A stretch of 64,000 nt of DNA from Acidimicrobiales bacterium (lineage in GTDB: Bacteria > Actinomycetota > Acidimicrobiia > Acidimicrobiales > SZUA-35): the NCBI GenBank assembly GCA_041394265.1, contig JAWKIO010000005.1, positions 2,728,001-2,792,000 of the forward strand, in the 5' to 3' direction. Position 1 is the first letter of the stretch; each line of letters begins with the position of its first letter. The position numbers and the translations under genes were made by a program. Under the pieces are notes generated by a model. It searched no databases and was not told where the DNA came from. It was given only the letters and a program-made list of their open reading frames with translations. Below, one piece after another: positions 17,108-24,746 of the stretch.

Positions 17108-18046
17108 TCAGCCGATGGTGATCGCCCTCGTACGGGCTTCGGCGAGGACCCGTCCGGGGCGGGTCGGGGAGAACCAGAACTCGGTCGCCGTGGTCGAGGT
17201 GACCTCGCCCTTGGCCCGCAACGCGGTTGGCATCGGCTCGGGGAGCCGGAGCGACAGGGCCAGACCGAGCGCGCCGGCCGTGAGGTCGACCGGGCCGTTG
17301 GTGGCGCCGGTATCGGTGTCGGTCGGCGTTCGCTTGGCCTCGGCTGGGCCGAGCGTGGGTTTGGTTTTCCGCTGCACCAGCAGCGACTCGGCCAGCGACC
17401 AGTAGTCGTGGATCACGAACCCGACCGGCACGAACACGATCCACCGCCGCGACAGCTGATGGAGCGATCGGACACCCGTGATCGCCAAGAAGATGCCGAC
17501 GATGGTGAGCGGCACCCCCAACCACCAGTTCTTGGCGGCGAGGAGCAGCGGGCCGGCGGCGACGCCGACGAACACCGCACCCCACGCCAGATAGAGCGGG
17601 CCGATCAGGATCGACGCCGGCGGCCGTAGCGCCATTCGCTTCTCGGCGCCGTAGGCCGACCCGTTGATCATCGGTTCGCCGGTGGTGGGGAGGAAGACGA
17701 TCGCGTTGGCGACCAGACCACCAAGCAGCGCGATCACGACGCCGACCGGCCAGCTGCCAGCCGTGAGCGCACCCACCAGTGGGGCGACGACCGTGGCGGG
17801 CGCGACCGTTCGCAGCAGGGTGAGCGTGACCGTGGAGGGGGCCATGACCGAGACGAGTCCGACGAACCAGGCCGCCCAGGCGCCGACCTCGACCACGGTC
17901 TGCACCGGCCCACTGCGGCCGTCGACGGTGTCGAGCAACCCGGGACCGATGAGCAACGGCAGCACGAACCATACGATCCGCACCGGCCAGAGTCCGCCTC
18001 GCTCGATCAGCGCAGGCAGCGTGGTCGGCGAGGAAACGGTGGTCAT
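17108..18046 (-). CDS. Conserved multipass membrane protein
   Basis: A 312-residue protein with about eight hydrophobic segments in the first 230 residues (for example PVRIVWFVLPLLIGPGLLD and VGVVIALLGGLVANAIVFLP) and a soluble C-terminal part of about 80 residues. No enzyme motif or transporter signature is recognised. ATG 18046 is chosen because CACAAT lies 6 bases upstream; the frame remains open for 33 more codons. It precedes the sigma factor on the same strand, 34 bases apart, but the sigma gene may have its own promoter in that gap. Confidence 0.68.
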   Translation of the reverse strand: MTTVSSPTTLPALIERGGLWPVRIVWFVLPLLIGPGLLDTVDGRSGPVQTVVEVGAWAAWFVGLVSVMAPSTVTLTLLRTVAPATVVAPLVGALTAGSWPVGVVIALLGGLVANAIVFLPTTGEPMINGSAYGAEKRMALRPPASILIGPLYLAWGAVFVGVAAGPLLLAAKNWWLGVPLTIVGIFLAITGVRSLHQLSRRWIVFVPVGFVIHDYWSLAESLLVQRKTKPTLGPAEAKRTPTDTDTGATNGPVDLTAGALGLALSLRLPEPMPTALRAKGEVTSTTATEFWFSPTRPGRVLAEARTRAITIG

Positions 18047-18052
18047 CGGACC

Positions 18053-18058
18053 ATTGTG
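18053..18058 (-). promoter_or_regulatory. -10 element (CACAAT), leaderless promoter of the membrane protein
   Basis: On the minus strand CACAAT is followed by GGTCCG (6 bases) and ATG 18046. Confidence 0.55.
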
Positions 18059-18123
18059 CCGCGACCAGACCCTGCCGCGACCAGACCGTGCAGTGGGCGA
18101 GGCCAGGAGGCGGGGAGCACACG

Positions 18124-18228
18124 AACTGTCGGCGCTGAAGCCCAAACCGCGGAACTGTCCACACTGAAGCCCGATTCTGAGCTCCAGAGTGGACAGTTCG
18201 AAGGACTGGGCTCGAATGCTCGACGGTT
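18124..18228. repeat. Quadripartite palindromic element, copy 1 (105 bp)
   Basis: Four 21-22-bp units: direct at 18124-18144 and 18153-18173, inverted at 18178-18198 and 18207-18228. Unit ends are AACTGTC... and ...GAAGCCCA/G or CGAGCCCA. Unit spacing is 29 in both arms, with a 4-bp centre. It lies in the 290-bp divergent gap before ligA. Confidence 0.85.
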
Positions 18229-18269
18229 GCGGTGGTTGCGGTGGTTGCGGTGGTTGCGGTGGTTGCGGT
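18225..18269 (+). repeat. 9-bp minisatellite GGTTGCGGT, five copies
   Basis: Five exact copies of GGTTGCGGT, followed by GGTCGGGG and two more G4 runs up to 18296 (GGGG at 18284-18287 and 18294-18297). It starts within the last unit of the palindromic element and ends 55 bases before the ligA -10 box. The G-runs could form a quadruplex. Confidence 0.85.
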
Positions 18270-18324
18270 GGTCGGGGCGGTGTGGGGTGATCCGGGGTCG
18301 GCCGTGAATGTCAGGGGGACGATC

Positions 18325-18330
18325 TACGCT
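18325..18330 (+). promoter_or_regulatory. -10 element (TACGCT), leaderless promoter of ligA
   Basis: TACGCT, then CTGGTG (6 bases), then GTG 18337. GTG 18334 is also in frame but only 3 bases away. Confidence 0.58.
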
Positions 18331-18336
18331 CTGGTG

Positions 18337-20418
18337 GTGGACGATCGCACCCCTACCTCGACGAGCAACGACGCGACCAGCGGCGATGCGACCAGCAATG
18401 ATGCGGCGCTCCGTATCGACGAGCTGCGGGCGCTGATCGCCCAGGCGAACCGCGACTATCACGAGCTCGACAACCCCCAGATCCCCGACGCCGACTACGA
18501 CGCCCTGGCTCGTGAGCTCCAGGCACTCGAGACCGAGCACCCCGATCTCGCCAGCGATACCTCGCCCACCCAGGCGGTCGGCGGCGCACCGTCGGCCACG
18601 TTCGCGTCGGTTGAGCACCGGGTGCCCATGATGAGCCTCGACAACTCGTTCGATCATGCCGAGCTGCGAGGCTGGGCCGAGCGCATGGCGCGGTCGCTCG
18701 AGATCGACGGCGACGACCTGGCGATCGGCTACTTCTGCGAGCTGAAGATCGACGGGCTGGCCCTCTCGCTCCGCTACGAGCAGGGCGTGCTCGTCCAGGG
18801 CGCCACGCGCGGCAACGGTCGGGTGGGCGAGGACATCACCGCCAACGTGTCCACCATCGATGTCATCCCCACCGAACTGGTCGGCGCACCGCCCGTGCTC
18901 GAGGTCCGGGGCGAGGTCTACCTGCCCGTCGCCGAGTTTGCCGCCCTCAATGAGGCACAGGAGGCTGCGGGCAAGCCGCTCTACGCCAACCCACGTAACA
19001 CCGCAGCGGGCAGCCTCCGCCAAAAGGATCCGTCGGTCACCGCGTCGCGCAACCTGGCATTCTGGGCCTACCAGCTGGGTGAGGTCGTCGACGGCCCCGA
19101 GCTGACCACCCAGGGCGAGGCGCTCGATTGGCTGGCCTCGCTCGGCTTCCCGGTCAATCCCGAGCGCCGGGCGGTTCGAACCATCGACGAGGTCATCGCC
19201 TTCACCGAGCAGTGGCACGAACATCGCCACGACCTCGACTACGAGATCGACGGCGCGGTGATCAAGGTCGATTCGCTGGCGGCACAACGGTCGTTGGGTT
19301 CCACCGCCCGAGCCCCCCGGTGGGCCATGGCGTTCAAGCTCCCACCAGAGGAAAAGACCACCAAACTGCTCGACATCCAGGTCTCGATCGGGCGGACCGG
19401 CAAGGCCACACCCTTCGCCGTTCTCGCTCCCGTGGTGGTGGCCGGCTCCACCGTGCAGATGGCTACCCTCCACAACGCCGATCAGGTCCGCCTCAAGAAC
19501 GTTCGCCCTGGTGACACCGTCATCGTCCGTAAAGCGGGCGACGTCATTCCCGAAGTGCTCGGACCCGTGCTGGCCGAGCGACCCGACGACCTCCCCGAGT
19601 GGCACTTCCCCACCCACTGCCCTTCGTGCGGGGTCGAACTCGTCCGCCCTGAAGACGAGGCGCACACGTTCTGCATCAACCCGGCCTGCCCGGCCCGGCG
19701 CCAGACCCAGATCGAGTACTTCGCCTCGCGCGGTGCGATGGACATCGACGGCATGGGTGAGAGCCGGATCGCCCTCTTCATCGAACGTGGCCTCGTCAAC
19801 GACGTCGGCGACCTCTACACGATCGACTGGGGCGAGGTCGCCCAGTGGGAAGGCTTCGGGCAGGCCACCATCGACAATCTCGTGGCCGCCATCGACGCCA
19901 CCCGAGATCGGCCGCTCGCCAACCTGCTCGTCGGCCTGGGCATTCGCCACCTGGGTCCAAGCGGTGCCGCCAGCCTCGCGTCGGGGTTCGGCCACCTCGA
20001 CGCGATCATGGCGGCCTCGGTCGACGAGATGGCCGCCCTCGACGGCGTCGGCCCGGTGATCGCCCGGTCCACCAAGGAGTACTTCTCGAGCGAGGCGGCG
20101 CAGGCCCTGGTGGCCAAGCTGCGGGCTGCCGGCCTGAACTTCGAAGGGCCCGAGGTGGTCGACATCCCCCAGACCCTGGCGGGGATGTCGATCGTGGTCA
20201 CCGGCTCGCTCGATGGCTTCTCCCGTGACGGCGCGGCCGACGCCATCAAGTCACGGGGCGGCAAGAGTCCCGGCTCGGTGTCGAAGAAGACCACGGCCGT
20301 CGTGGTTGGGTCCGAGCCGGGTGCGTCGAAGGTCACCAAAGCAGAGGAACACGGTGTGCCGATGATCGACGAAGCCGGCTTCGTCGCCCTGCTCGAGACC
20401 GGTCAGTTACCCAGCTGA
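18337..20418 (+). CDS. ligA: NAD+-dependent DNA ligase
   Basis: A 693-residue ligase of typical length. In order: Ia domain (ANRDYHELDNPQIPDADYDA), adenylation domain with the AMP-accepting lysine in CELKIDGLALSLRYE, OB fold (IGRTGKATPFAVLAPVVVAG), a Cys4 zinc finger (CPSCGVEL ... CINPACPARR), helix-hairpin-helix repeats (IDGMGESRIA; LDGVGPVIARS) and a BRCT domain (LAGMSIVVTGSLDGFSRDG). It seals nicks in replication and repair. A Thr/Ser/Asp-rich leader of about 22 residues precedes the Ia domain. The frame is open upstream through the GGTTGCGGT repeats, but that VAVVAVV stretch is not ligase sequence. Confidence 0.96.
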   Translation: MDDRTPTSTSNDATSGDATSNDAALRIDELRALIAQANRDYHELDNPQIPDADYDALARELQALETEHPDLASDTSPTQAVGGAPSATFASVEHRVPMMSLDNSFDHAELRGWAERMARSLEIDGDDLAIGYFCELKIDGLALSLRYEQGVLVQGATRGNGRVGEDITANVSTIDVIPTELVGAPPVLEVRGEVYLPVAEFAALNEAQEAAGKPLYANPRNTAAGSLRQKDPSVTASRNLAFWAYQLGEVVDGPELTTQGEALDWLASLGFPVNPERRAVRTIDEVIAFTEQWHEHRHDLDYEIDGAVIKVDSLAAQRSLGSTARAPRWAMAFKLPPEEKTTKLLDIQVSIGRTGKATPFAVLAPVVVAGSTVQMATLHNADQVRLKNVRPGDTVIVRKAGDVIPEVLGPVLAERPDDLPEWHFPTHCPSCGVELVRPEDEAHTFCINPACPARRQTQIEYFASRGAMDIDGMGESRIALFIERGLVNDVGDLYTIDWGEVAQWEGFGQATIDNLVAAIDATRDRPLANLLVGLGIRHLGPSGAASLASGFGHLDAIMAASVDEMAALDGVGPVIARSTKEYFSSEAAQALVAKLRAAGLNFEGPEVVDIPQTLAGMSIVVTGSLDGFSRDGAADAIKSRGGKSPGSVSKKTTAVVVGSEPGASKVTKAEEHGVPMIDEAGFVALLETGQLPS

Positions 20419-20425
20419 CGCCGGA

Positions 20426-20935
20426 TCAGAGGGCGTCGAACTCGAACGGTCCGTACTGGCGGCAGCCGTTCGGGCCCTGTTCGATTCGATACACACATGC
20501 CATCACCGAATTGCCCTCGGGGCGGAGCAGTCGGCCGTTGGGACAGTCTTCCTCGGGCCCCCAGGTGTAGCGCCCCAGAGCGCCTGCGGCGGTCAGGACT
20601 CGCTCACCGGGCGGCGCATCGGGGTTCTCGTAGATGTTGAGTTCGTTGTCGGGGATCGGCTCGCCGTTGATCACGAGCACGGCGCCGTAGCCGGGAATGA
20701 GATCGACACCGACCGACTCGGTACAGGTGCTGCCCACCCCGGTCTGGGGGAACCAGCCCTCGATCGGGTTGATGTCGAGCACCGACGACTCGCCGTCGCG
20801 CTCACCGCCCCCGTCGGCCGCCGACTGGGTCCGCACGATCGCGGCCGGCTCGGTGGGGGCGTCGTACATGGCGCCGAGCACGAGAGCCCCGAAAGCGAGA
20901 AAGACGCCGGCGATGAGGATGATGCGAGTGCGCAC
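20426..20935 (-). CDS. Cys-containing exported or membrane-anchored protein
   Basis: A 169-residue protein with one N-terminal hydrophobic helix (IILIAGVFLAFGALVLGAMY) and an extracytoplasmic domain with four cysteines (STCTES, EDCPNG, MACVYR, NGCRQY) that could form two disulfides. No family is recognised. It converges on ligA and diverges from the PASTA kinase gene. GTG 20935 is the only reasonable start before the helix; a CACAAT box at 20992-20987 would give a leader of about 45 bases. Longer starts would run into the kinase promoter. Confidence 0.6.
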   Translation of the reverse strand: MRTRIILIAGVFLAFGALVLGAMYDAPTEPAAIVRTQSAADGGGERDGESSVLDINPIEGWFPQTGVGSTCTESVGVDLIPGYGAVLVINGEPIPDNELNIYENPDAPPGERVLTAAGALGRYTWGPEEDCPNGRLLRPEGNSVMACVYRIEQGPNGCRQYGPFEFDAL

Positions 20936-20986
20936 GTGGGATACCGAGGGTGAGACAGCGACGCCCGCTGCGGCGGGCCGTCGACC

Positions 20987-20992
20987 ATTGTG
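20987..20992 (-). promoter_or_regulatory. -10-like CACAAT upstream of the Cys-containing protein
   Basis: CACAAT on the minus strand lies about 50 bases upstream of GTG 20935. No start codon lies 6 bases after it in that frame, so this transcript would have a leader. Confidence 0.35.
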
Positions 20993-21076
20993 CCGGATCG
21001 GTCGCCGCTTCCGGGTATCGGGTGACCGTCGACTCGAAGTTGGATGGGGGTACCTCGGCGGCACGCGCCGGGTCGA

Positions 21077-21082
21077 TACCAT
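21077..21082 (+). promoter_or_regulatory. -10 element (TACCAT), leaderless promoter of the PASTA kinase
   Basis: TACCAT, then CACGCT (6 bases), then GTG 21089. Confidence 0.6.
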
Positions 21083-21088
21083 CACGCT

Positions 21089-23197
21089 GTGCGCGCTCGG
21101 AGTCTCGATGAGCACGTTGGTCGAGTCCTCGGCCGGCGCTACCGGCTGGTCGCTCCCATCGGGAGCGGCGGATCCGCGCGTGTCTACCTGGCTGAGGATC
21201 TCTCGCTGCACCGGCGGGTGGCGGTCAAGCTCCTCCATGCCGGCCTCGCCGCCGACCCCCGGTTCGCTCGGCGGTTCGAGTCCGAGGCGCGGTCATCGGC
21301 CCAGCTCAACCATCCCCACATCCTTGCGGTCTACGACTGGTCCGACACCGACCCGGCCTACCTCGTCTCGGAGTTGCTCGAGGGCGGAAGCCTGCGATCG
21401 ATGCTCGACGGGCCGGCACCACTGGCGACCCGGTCGCCAGGTGAGGCCAATCGCACCACGCTGAGCCTGTCGCAGGCGTTGATGGTCGGCCTCCAGGCCG
21501 CACAGGGGCTTGCCTACGCCCACGAGCGGGGGTTCGTTCACCGCGACATCAAGCCGGCGAATCTGCTGTTCGACGACGCGGCCCGGCTCCGCATCGCCGA
21601 CTTCGGGATCGCTCGCGCGGTCGCCGAGGCCAATTGGACCGAACCCGAGGGCGCCCTGGTCGGTACCGCTCGCTACGCCGCACCCGAGCAGGCGACGGCC
21701 GATGTGGTCGATGGACGGGCCGACGTCTACGGCCTGGCGCTGAGCCTTGTCGAGGCGGTGACCGGCTCGGTGCCGCTCACGGCGCCGACGGCGCTCTCCA
21801 CCATGCTGCTGCGTCAGGACACCAACCTCGAGGTGCCATCCGAGCTCGGCCCGCTTGCGCCCGTGCTCGCCGCCGCCGGTCGGGCTGCCCCCGGCGAGCG
21901 GATCGATGCCGCCACCCTGGCCCGTGGTCTCCACCGAGCGGCGTCGTCGCTCCCGCGCCCGAAGCGGCTGCCGCTGGTGCCGATCGACGTCACCGAGCTG
22001 GCGGTCCACGACGCCGAAGGCGACGGTGCCGATCCCGAGGCAACGATCGACACCGCCGGCACCATCGTGCTCGGCGAGCGACCGATCGATCTGCGGGCCG
22101 AGGCCACCGGGGTCCTGCCGGCAACGAACGACAACGCGCCGGTCGATGTGTCGACGATGGCGACCAGCGTGCACCGAGCGGTCGAGCCGGCTCGGGGCGC
22201 CACGCACCACACGGCCGAGATGGTGGTCGAACCGGGCGGTGACGGCCGGTACGACGACGACGATGACGACGACGTGATCGAGACCGAAGACGTCCGACGA
22301 CGTTGGCCGTTCGTCGTCCTCTTGCTCGTCCTCATCGCCGGAGCGGCCGTTGCCTACAAGGGCCGTGACCTTGCGCCGGGCGACATCGGCGAGGTGTTTG
22401 CGACGCCCACCCACCCCATGGGCACGTTCGTCGGGCAGGACATCGCCAGCGTCCGCCGTGACATCGAACTCAACAACTGGCTCGTCGAAGTCGATGACAC
22501 CGTCCGTCAGGACGGCTCGGTGCCGGGGGAGGTCTTGGCCCAATCTCCCGAACCCGGCGTCGAGTACGAGGAAGGGCTGATCGTCACGCTCGTGGTGTCG
22601 GCCGGGCTCGAACTGCGGACGGTTCCCACACTTGTCGGCCTCCAGCAGGTCGACGCCGCCCAGGCGCTGGACGATGTGAAGCTCGTCGTGGGCACGGTCA
22701 CCGAGGTCGACGACGAGGAGATCCCGGTCGGGCAGGTGGTTGCGGCATCGGTCGAACCCGAGACCGAACTCGAGACCGGGAGCGCGGTCGACCTGACCGT
22801 GAGCCGGGGTCCGGCGCCGCGCACGATTCCTGCGATCCAGGGGCTCGATGTGGCCGGCGCCCAGCAGGCGATCGAAGCGGTGCAACTGGTGTTCGTCGGC
22901 GGCGAGGAGAGTTCGAGGGACGTGCCAGAGGGCGAGATCATCTCCGTGACCCCGGCGGTGGGCACGACCGTCGAGCGGGGCAGCGAGGTCACCGTGGTGT
23001 TCTCCACGGGTAAGCCCTTCGTGACGGTTCCCGACGTGACCGGTATGAGCGCGGCAGACGCGGCCGACGCCTTGCAGGCAGCCGGCTTCTGGGTGCAGGA
23101 CACCGAGGGTCCGCCAAACTCCGAGGTGCTGGCAACGAACCCGCCCGCCGGTGAATCCCACCGCGAGGGCACCGCGGTGGTCATCTTCACCCGCTGA
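21089..23197 (+). CDS. pknB: PknB-type Ser/Thr kinase with four PASTA domains
   Basis: A 702-residue membrane kinase. The kinase domain (about 15-290) has the glycine loop IGSGGSARVY, VAVKLL, catalytic VHRDIKPANLLF, DFG and YAAPEQ. A linker with a seven-Asp run precedes the transmembrane helix (about 406-424, WPFVVLLLVLIAGAAVAY). Outside are four PASTA repeats, starting near FATPTHPMGTFVGQDI, LRTVPTLVGLQQVDAAQALD, PRTIPAIQGLDVAGAQQAI and FVTVPDVTGMSAADAADAL. PASTA kinases sense muropeptides or lipid II and tune growth and division. The gene is not in a division cluster here. GTG 21089 follows TACCAT by 6 bases. Confidence 0.93.
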   Translation: MRARSLDEHVGRVLGRRYRLVAPIGSGGSARVYLAEDLSLHRRVAVKLLHAGLAADPRFARRFESEARSSAQLNHPHILAVYDWSDTDPAYLVSELLEGGSLRSMLDGPAPLATRSPGEANRTTLSLSQALMVGLQAAQGLAYAHERGFVHRDIKPANLLFDDAARLRIADFGIARAVAEANWTEPEGALVGTARYAAPEQATADVVDGRADVYGLALSLVEAVTGSVPLTAPTALSTMLLRQDTNLEVPSELGPLAPVLAAAGRAAPGERIDAATLARGLHRAASSLPRPKRLPLVPIDVTELAVHDAEGDGADPEATIDTAGTIVLGERPIDLRAEATGVLPATNDNAPVDVSTMATSVHRAVEPARGATHHTAEMVVEPGGDGRYDDDDDDDVIETEDVRRRWPFVVLLLVLIAGAAVAYKGRDLAPGDIGEVFATPTHPMGTFVGQDIASVRRDIELNNWLVEVDDTVRQDGSVPGEVLAQSPEPGVEYEEGLIVTLVVSAGLELRTVPTLVGLQQVDAAQALDDVKLVVGTVTEVDDEEIPVGQVVAASVEPETELETGSAVDLTVSRGPAPRTIPAIQGLDVAGAQQAIEAVQLVFVGGEESSRDVPEGEIISVTPAVGTTVERGSEVTVVFSTGKPFVTVPDVTGMSAADAADALQAAGFWVQDTEGPPNSEVLATNPPAGESHREGTAVVIFTR

Positions 23198-23207
23198 GTC
23201 TGGCGGG

Positions 23208-23846
23208 TCAGTCCTCGGCCAGGCGGCGGCGCTCCTCGAGGCCGAATTCCTCGTCGTAGTCGTCCATCGCGGCGCGGATGACCTGACGGGCGTGATCGGC
23301 GCCATAGGTGCCGACGACCTCGATCTTGTTCGGCGTGGCCCCCGTGATGTCCATCTTGTAGGTGCCGAAGTAGTGGACCATGCGGTTGACCACGGCCACC
23401 GGAAGCTGCTTCAGGTCTTTCGCGTAGTCGAACACGGTGTCGCTCGCGAGCAGGGCCACGATCTTGTCGTCGGCCTCGCCGTCGTCGAGCAGCTGGATCC
23501 CGCCGACGACTCGAGCCGAGAGCACGATGTCGGCCCGGTCGATGCGCTGCTGCGACAGCACGCAGATGTCGAGCGGGTCGTGGTCGCCCTGTTCGGCGAG
23601 TGGGGTGAGCGACGCCACCCGATTGCCGCAGTAGGTGCGGGGGATGAAGCCGTACAGCGTGGGTGGAAGCGCCGAGCTGCCCTGGGGTCGATCGACTCGG
23701 AGGTAGCCGGTCTGCTTGTCGATCTCGTACTTCACCGCATCGAACGGGGTGATCTCGATGTACGACTCGACGAGGTCGGGAGCGCTGTCGCCGATGGGCA
23801 GGCCGTGCCATGGGTGGGCGCGGTAGCGATTGAAGTTCTTGGCCAT
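23208..23846 (-). CDS. ppa: Inorganic pyrophosphatase, family I
   Basis: A 212-residue soluble enzyme hydrolysing PPi to two phosphates, which pulls biosynthetic reactions forward. The family I signature is present as DHDPLDICVLS (metal-binding Asp residues), with YEIDKQTGYLRVDRP and YGFIPRTYCG around the active site. It is slightly longer than the 160-175 residues usual for bacteria, with extra sequence near both ends. AGGAA lies 7 bases upstream of ATG 23846. It follows the SCP2 gene by 20 bases and is probably co-transcribed with it. Confidence 0.93.
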   Translation of the reverse strand: MAKNFNRYRAHPWHGLPIGDSAPDLVESYIEITPFDAVKYEIDKQTGYLRVDRPQGSSALPPTLYGFIPRTYCGNRVASLTPLAEQGDHDPLDICVLSQQRIDRADIVLSARVVGGIQLLDDGEADDKIVALLASDTVFDYAKDLKQLPVAVVNRMVHYFGTYKMDITGATPNKIEVVGTYGADHARQVIRAAMDDYDEEFGLEERRRLAED

Positions 23847-23866
23847 GATCCGTTCCTATCGGTCGA

Positions 23867-24286
23867 TCAGTCGCGGGCCGTGAATGCGTCGAGCCGCTCG
23901 TACATCTCGACAGCATCGGCCGTCGGCTGCGCAGATTGAAGGGCCATGAGCTTCATGACATCGCCCTCGACCAGGATTTTTCCCGAGAGGAAGGACTGCA
24001 TCACGGCCTGGGGATCGCGAGCAACGAACGCCGCCTTGGCGGTGGCGTAGTCGACCGTGACCGTGAGATCCGGGGCATCGATGTGACCCTCGTCGATGAT
24101 GATCTCACCCCGGGTGGTGTCGATGTGGCCGTGGAGGGGACCGTCATGATGCGGGGAATCGGTGATGATCGTGTTCAGCCGCACCGACGCCGGAGGCTCT
24201 GGGATCCGGCCCTCGTATTCGGAACGCAGCGCTCGTGCCGCCTCGACCCATTCGTCGGAAAGGAAGGGGTAGGTGGGGCTTGACAC
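23867..24286 (-). CDS. SCP2 sterol-binding domain protein
   Basis: A 139-residue single-domain protein with the SCP2 pattern GEIIIDEGHIDAPDLTVTVD, TAKAAFVARD and QSFLSGKILVEGDVMKLM. SCP2 domains bind lipids or acyl-CoAs in a hydrophobic tunnel; the ligand is unknown. The GTG start at 24286 has GAGGAG 8 bases upstream. It diverges from gatC across 157 bases and is followed by ppa. Confidence 0.85.
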   Translation of the reverse strand: MSSPTYPFLSDEWVEAARALRSEYEGRIPEPPASVRLNTIITDSPHHDGPLHGHIDTTRGEIIIDEGHIDAPDLTVTVDYATAKAAFVARDPQAVMQSFLSGKILVEGDVMKLMALQSAQPTADAVEMYERLDAFTARD

Positions 24287-24431
24287 AACAGGTGCTCCTC
24301 GATCGAACGACGGTCAGGCGAATCGTGGCGACCGCAAGCCGTGTCTGCAGAGGCTACCGGGCGGTCGTCAGGTCGGATCGGCGCGTGAGGGGGTCGACCC
24401 AAATGGAGGACTCGGCGCTGGGGCGGCCGGA

Positions 24432-24437
24432 TAGGTT
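24432..24437 (+). promoter_or_regulatory. -10 element (TAGGTT), leaderless promoter of gatCAB
   Basis: TAGGTT, then GAACCG (6 bases), then GTG 24444. It probably drives the overlapping gatC-gatA-gatB operon. Confidence 0.62.
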
Positions 24438-24443
24438 GAACCG

Positions 24444-24746
24444 GTGTCTGCGCACCTGACCAGAGAAGAAGTGGCGGAGGTCGCTCGGCTCGCGATGCTG
24501 GCGATCCCCGACGACGAGCTCGATGTCTACACCGAGCAACTCGCGGCCATCCTCGAGCACGCCAACGACGTCGAGGCCCTCGACATCGGCGACGTCGAGC
24601 CCACCCACCACCCGTATCCACTGGCCAACGTGTTCCGCGACGACGTGGTCGAGGAATTCGACGGGCGGGAGGAAGTGCTCGCCAACGCCCCGGCAGCTGA
24701 AGACGGCATGTTCATGGTGCCGCCCGCCCTGGGGGAGGAGCCATGA
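24444..24746 (+). CDS. gatC: Asp-tRNA(Asn)/Glu-tRNA(Gln) amidotransferase subunit C
   Basis: A 100-residue subunit that clamps GatA and GatB together. It shows the usual helical start LTREEVAEVARLAMLAIPDD, then ILEHANDVEALDIGDVEPTH and the terminal APAAEDGMFMVPPAL. The stop overlaps the gatA ATG (ATGA). With gatA and gatB on the same transcript it completes the pathway that converts misacylated Glu-tRNA(Gln) and/or Asp-tRNA(Asn). Confidence 0.94.
   Translation: MSAHLTREEVAEVARLAMLAIPDDELDVYTEQLAAILEHANDVEALDIGDVEPTHHPYPLANVFRDDVVEEFDGREEVLANAPAAEDGMFMVPPALGEEP

Noticed and set aside
18232..18336. ligA starting within the GGTTGCGGT repeats
   Set aside because: The added VAVVAVV sequence is not part of any ligase and lies upstream of the probable transcription start at 18337.
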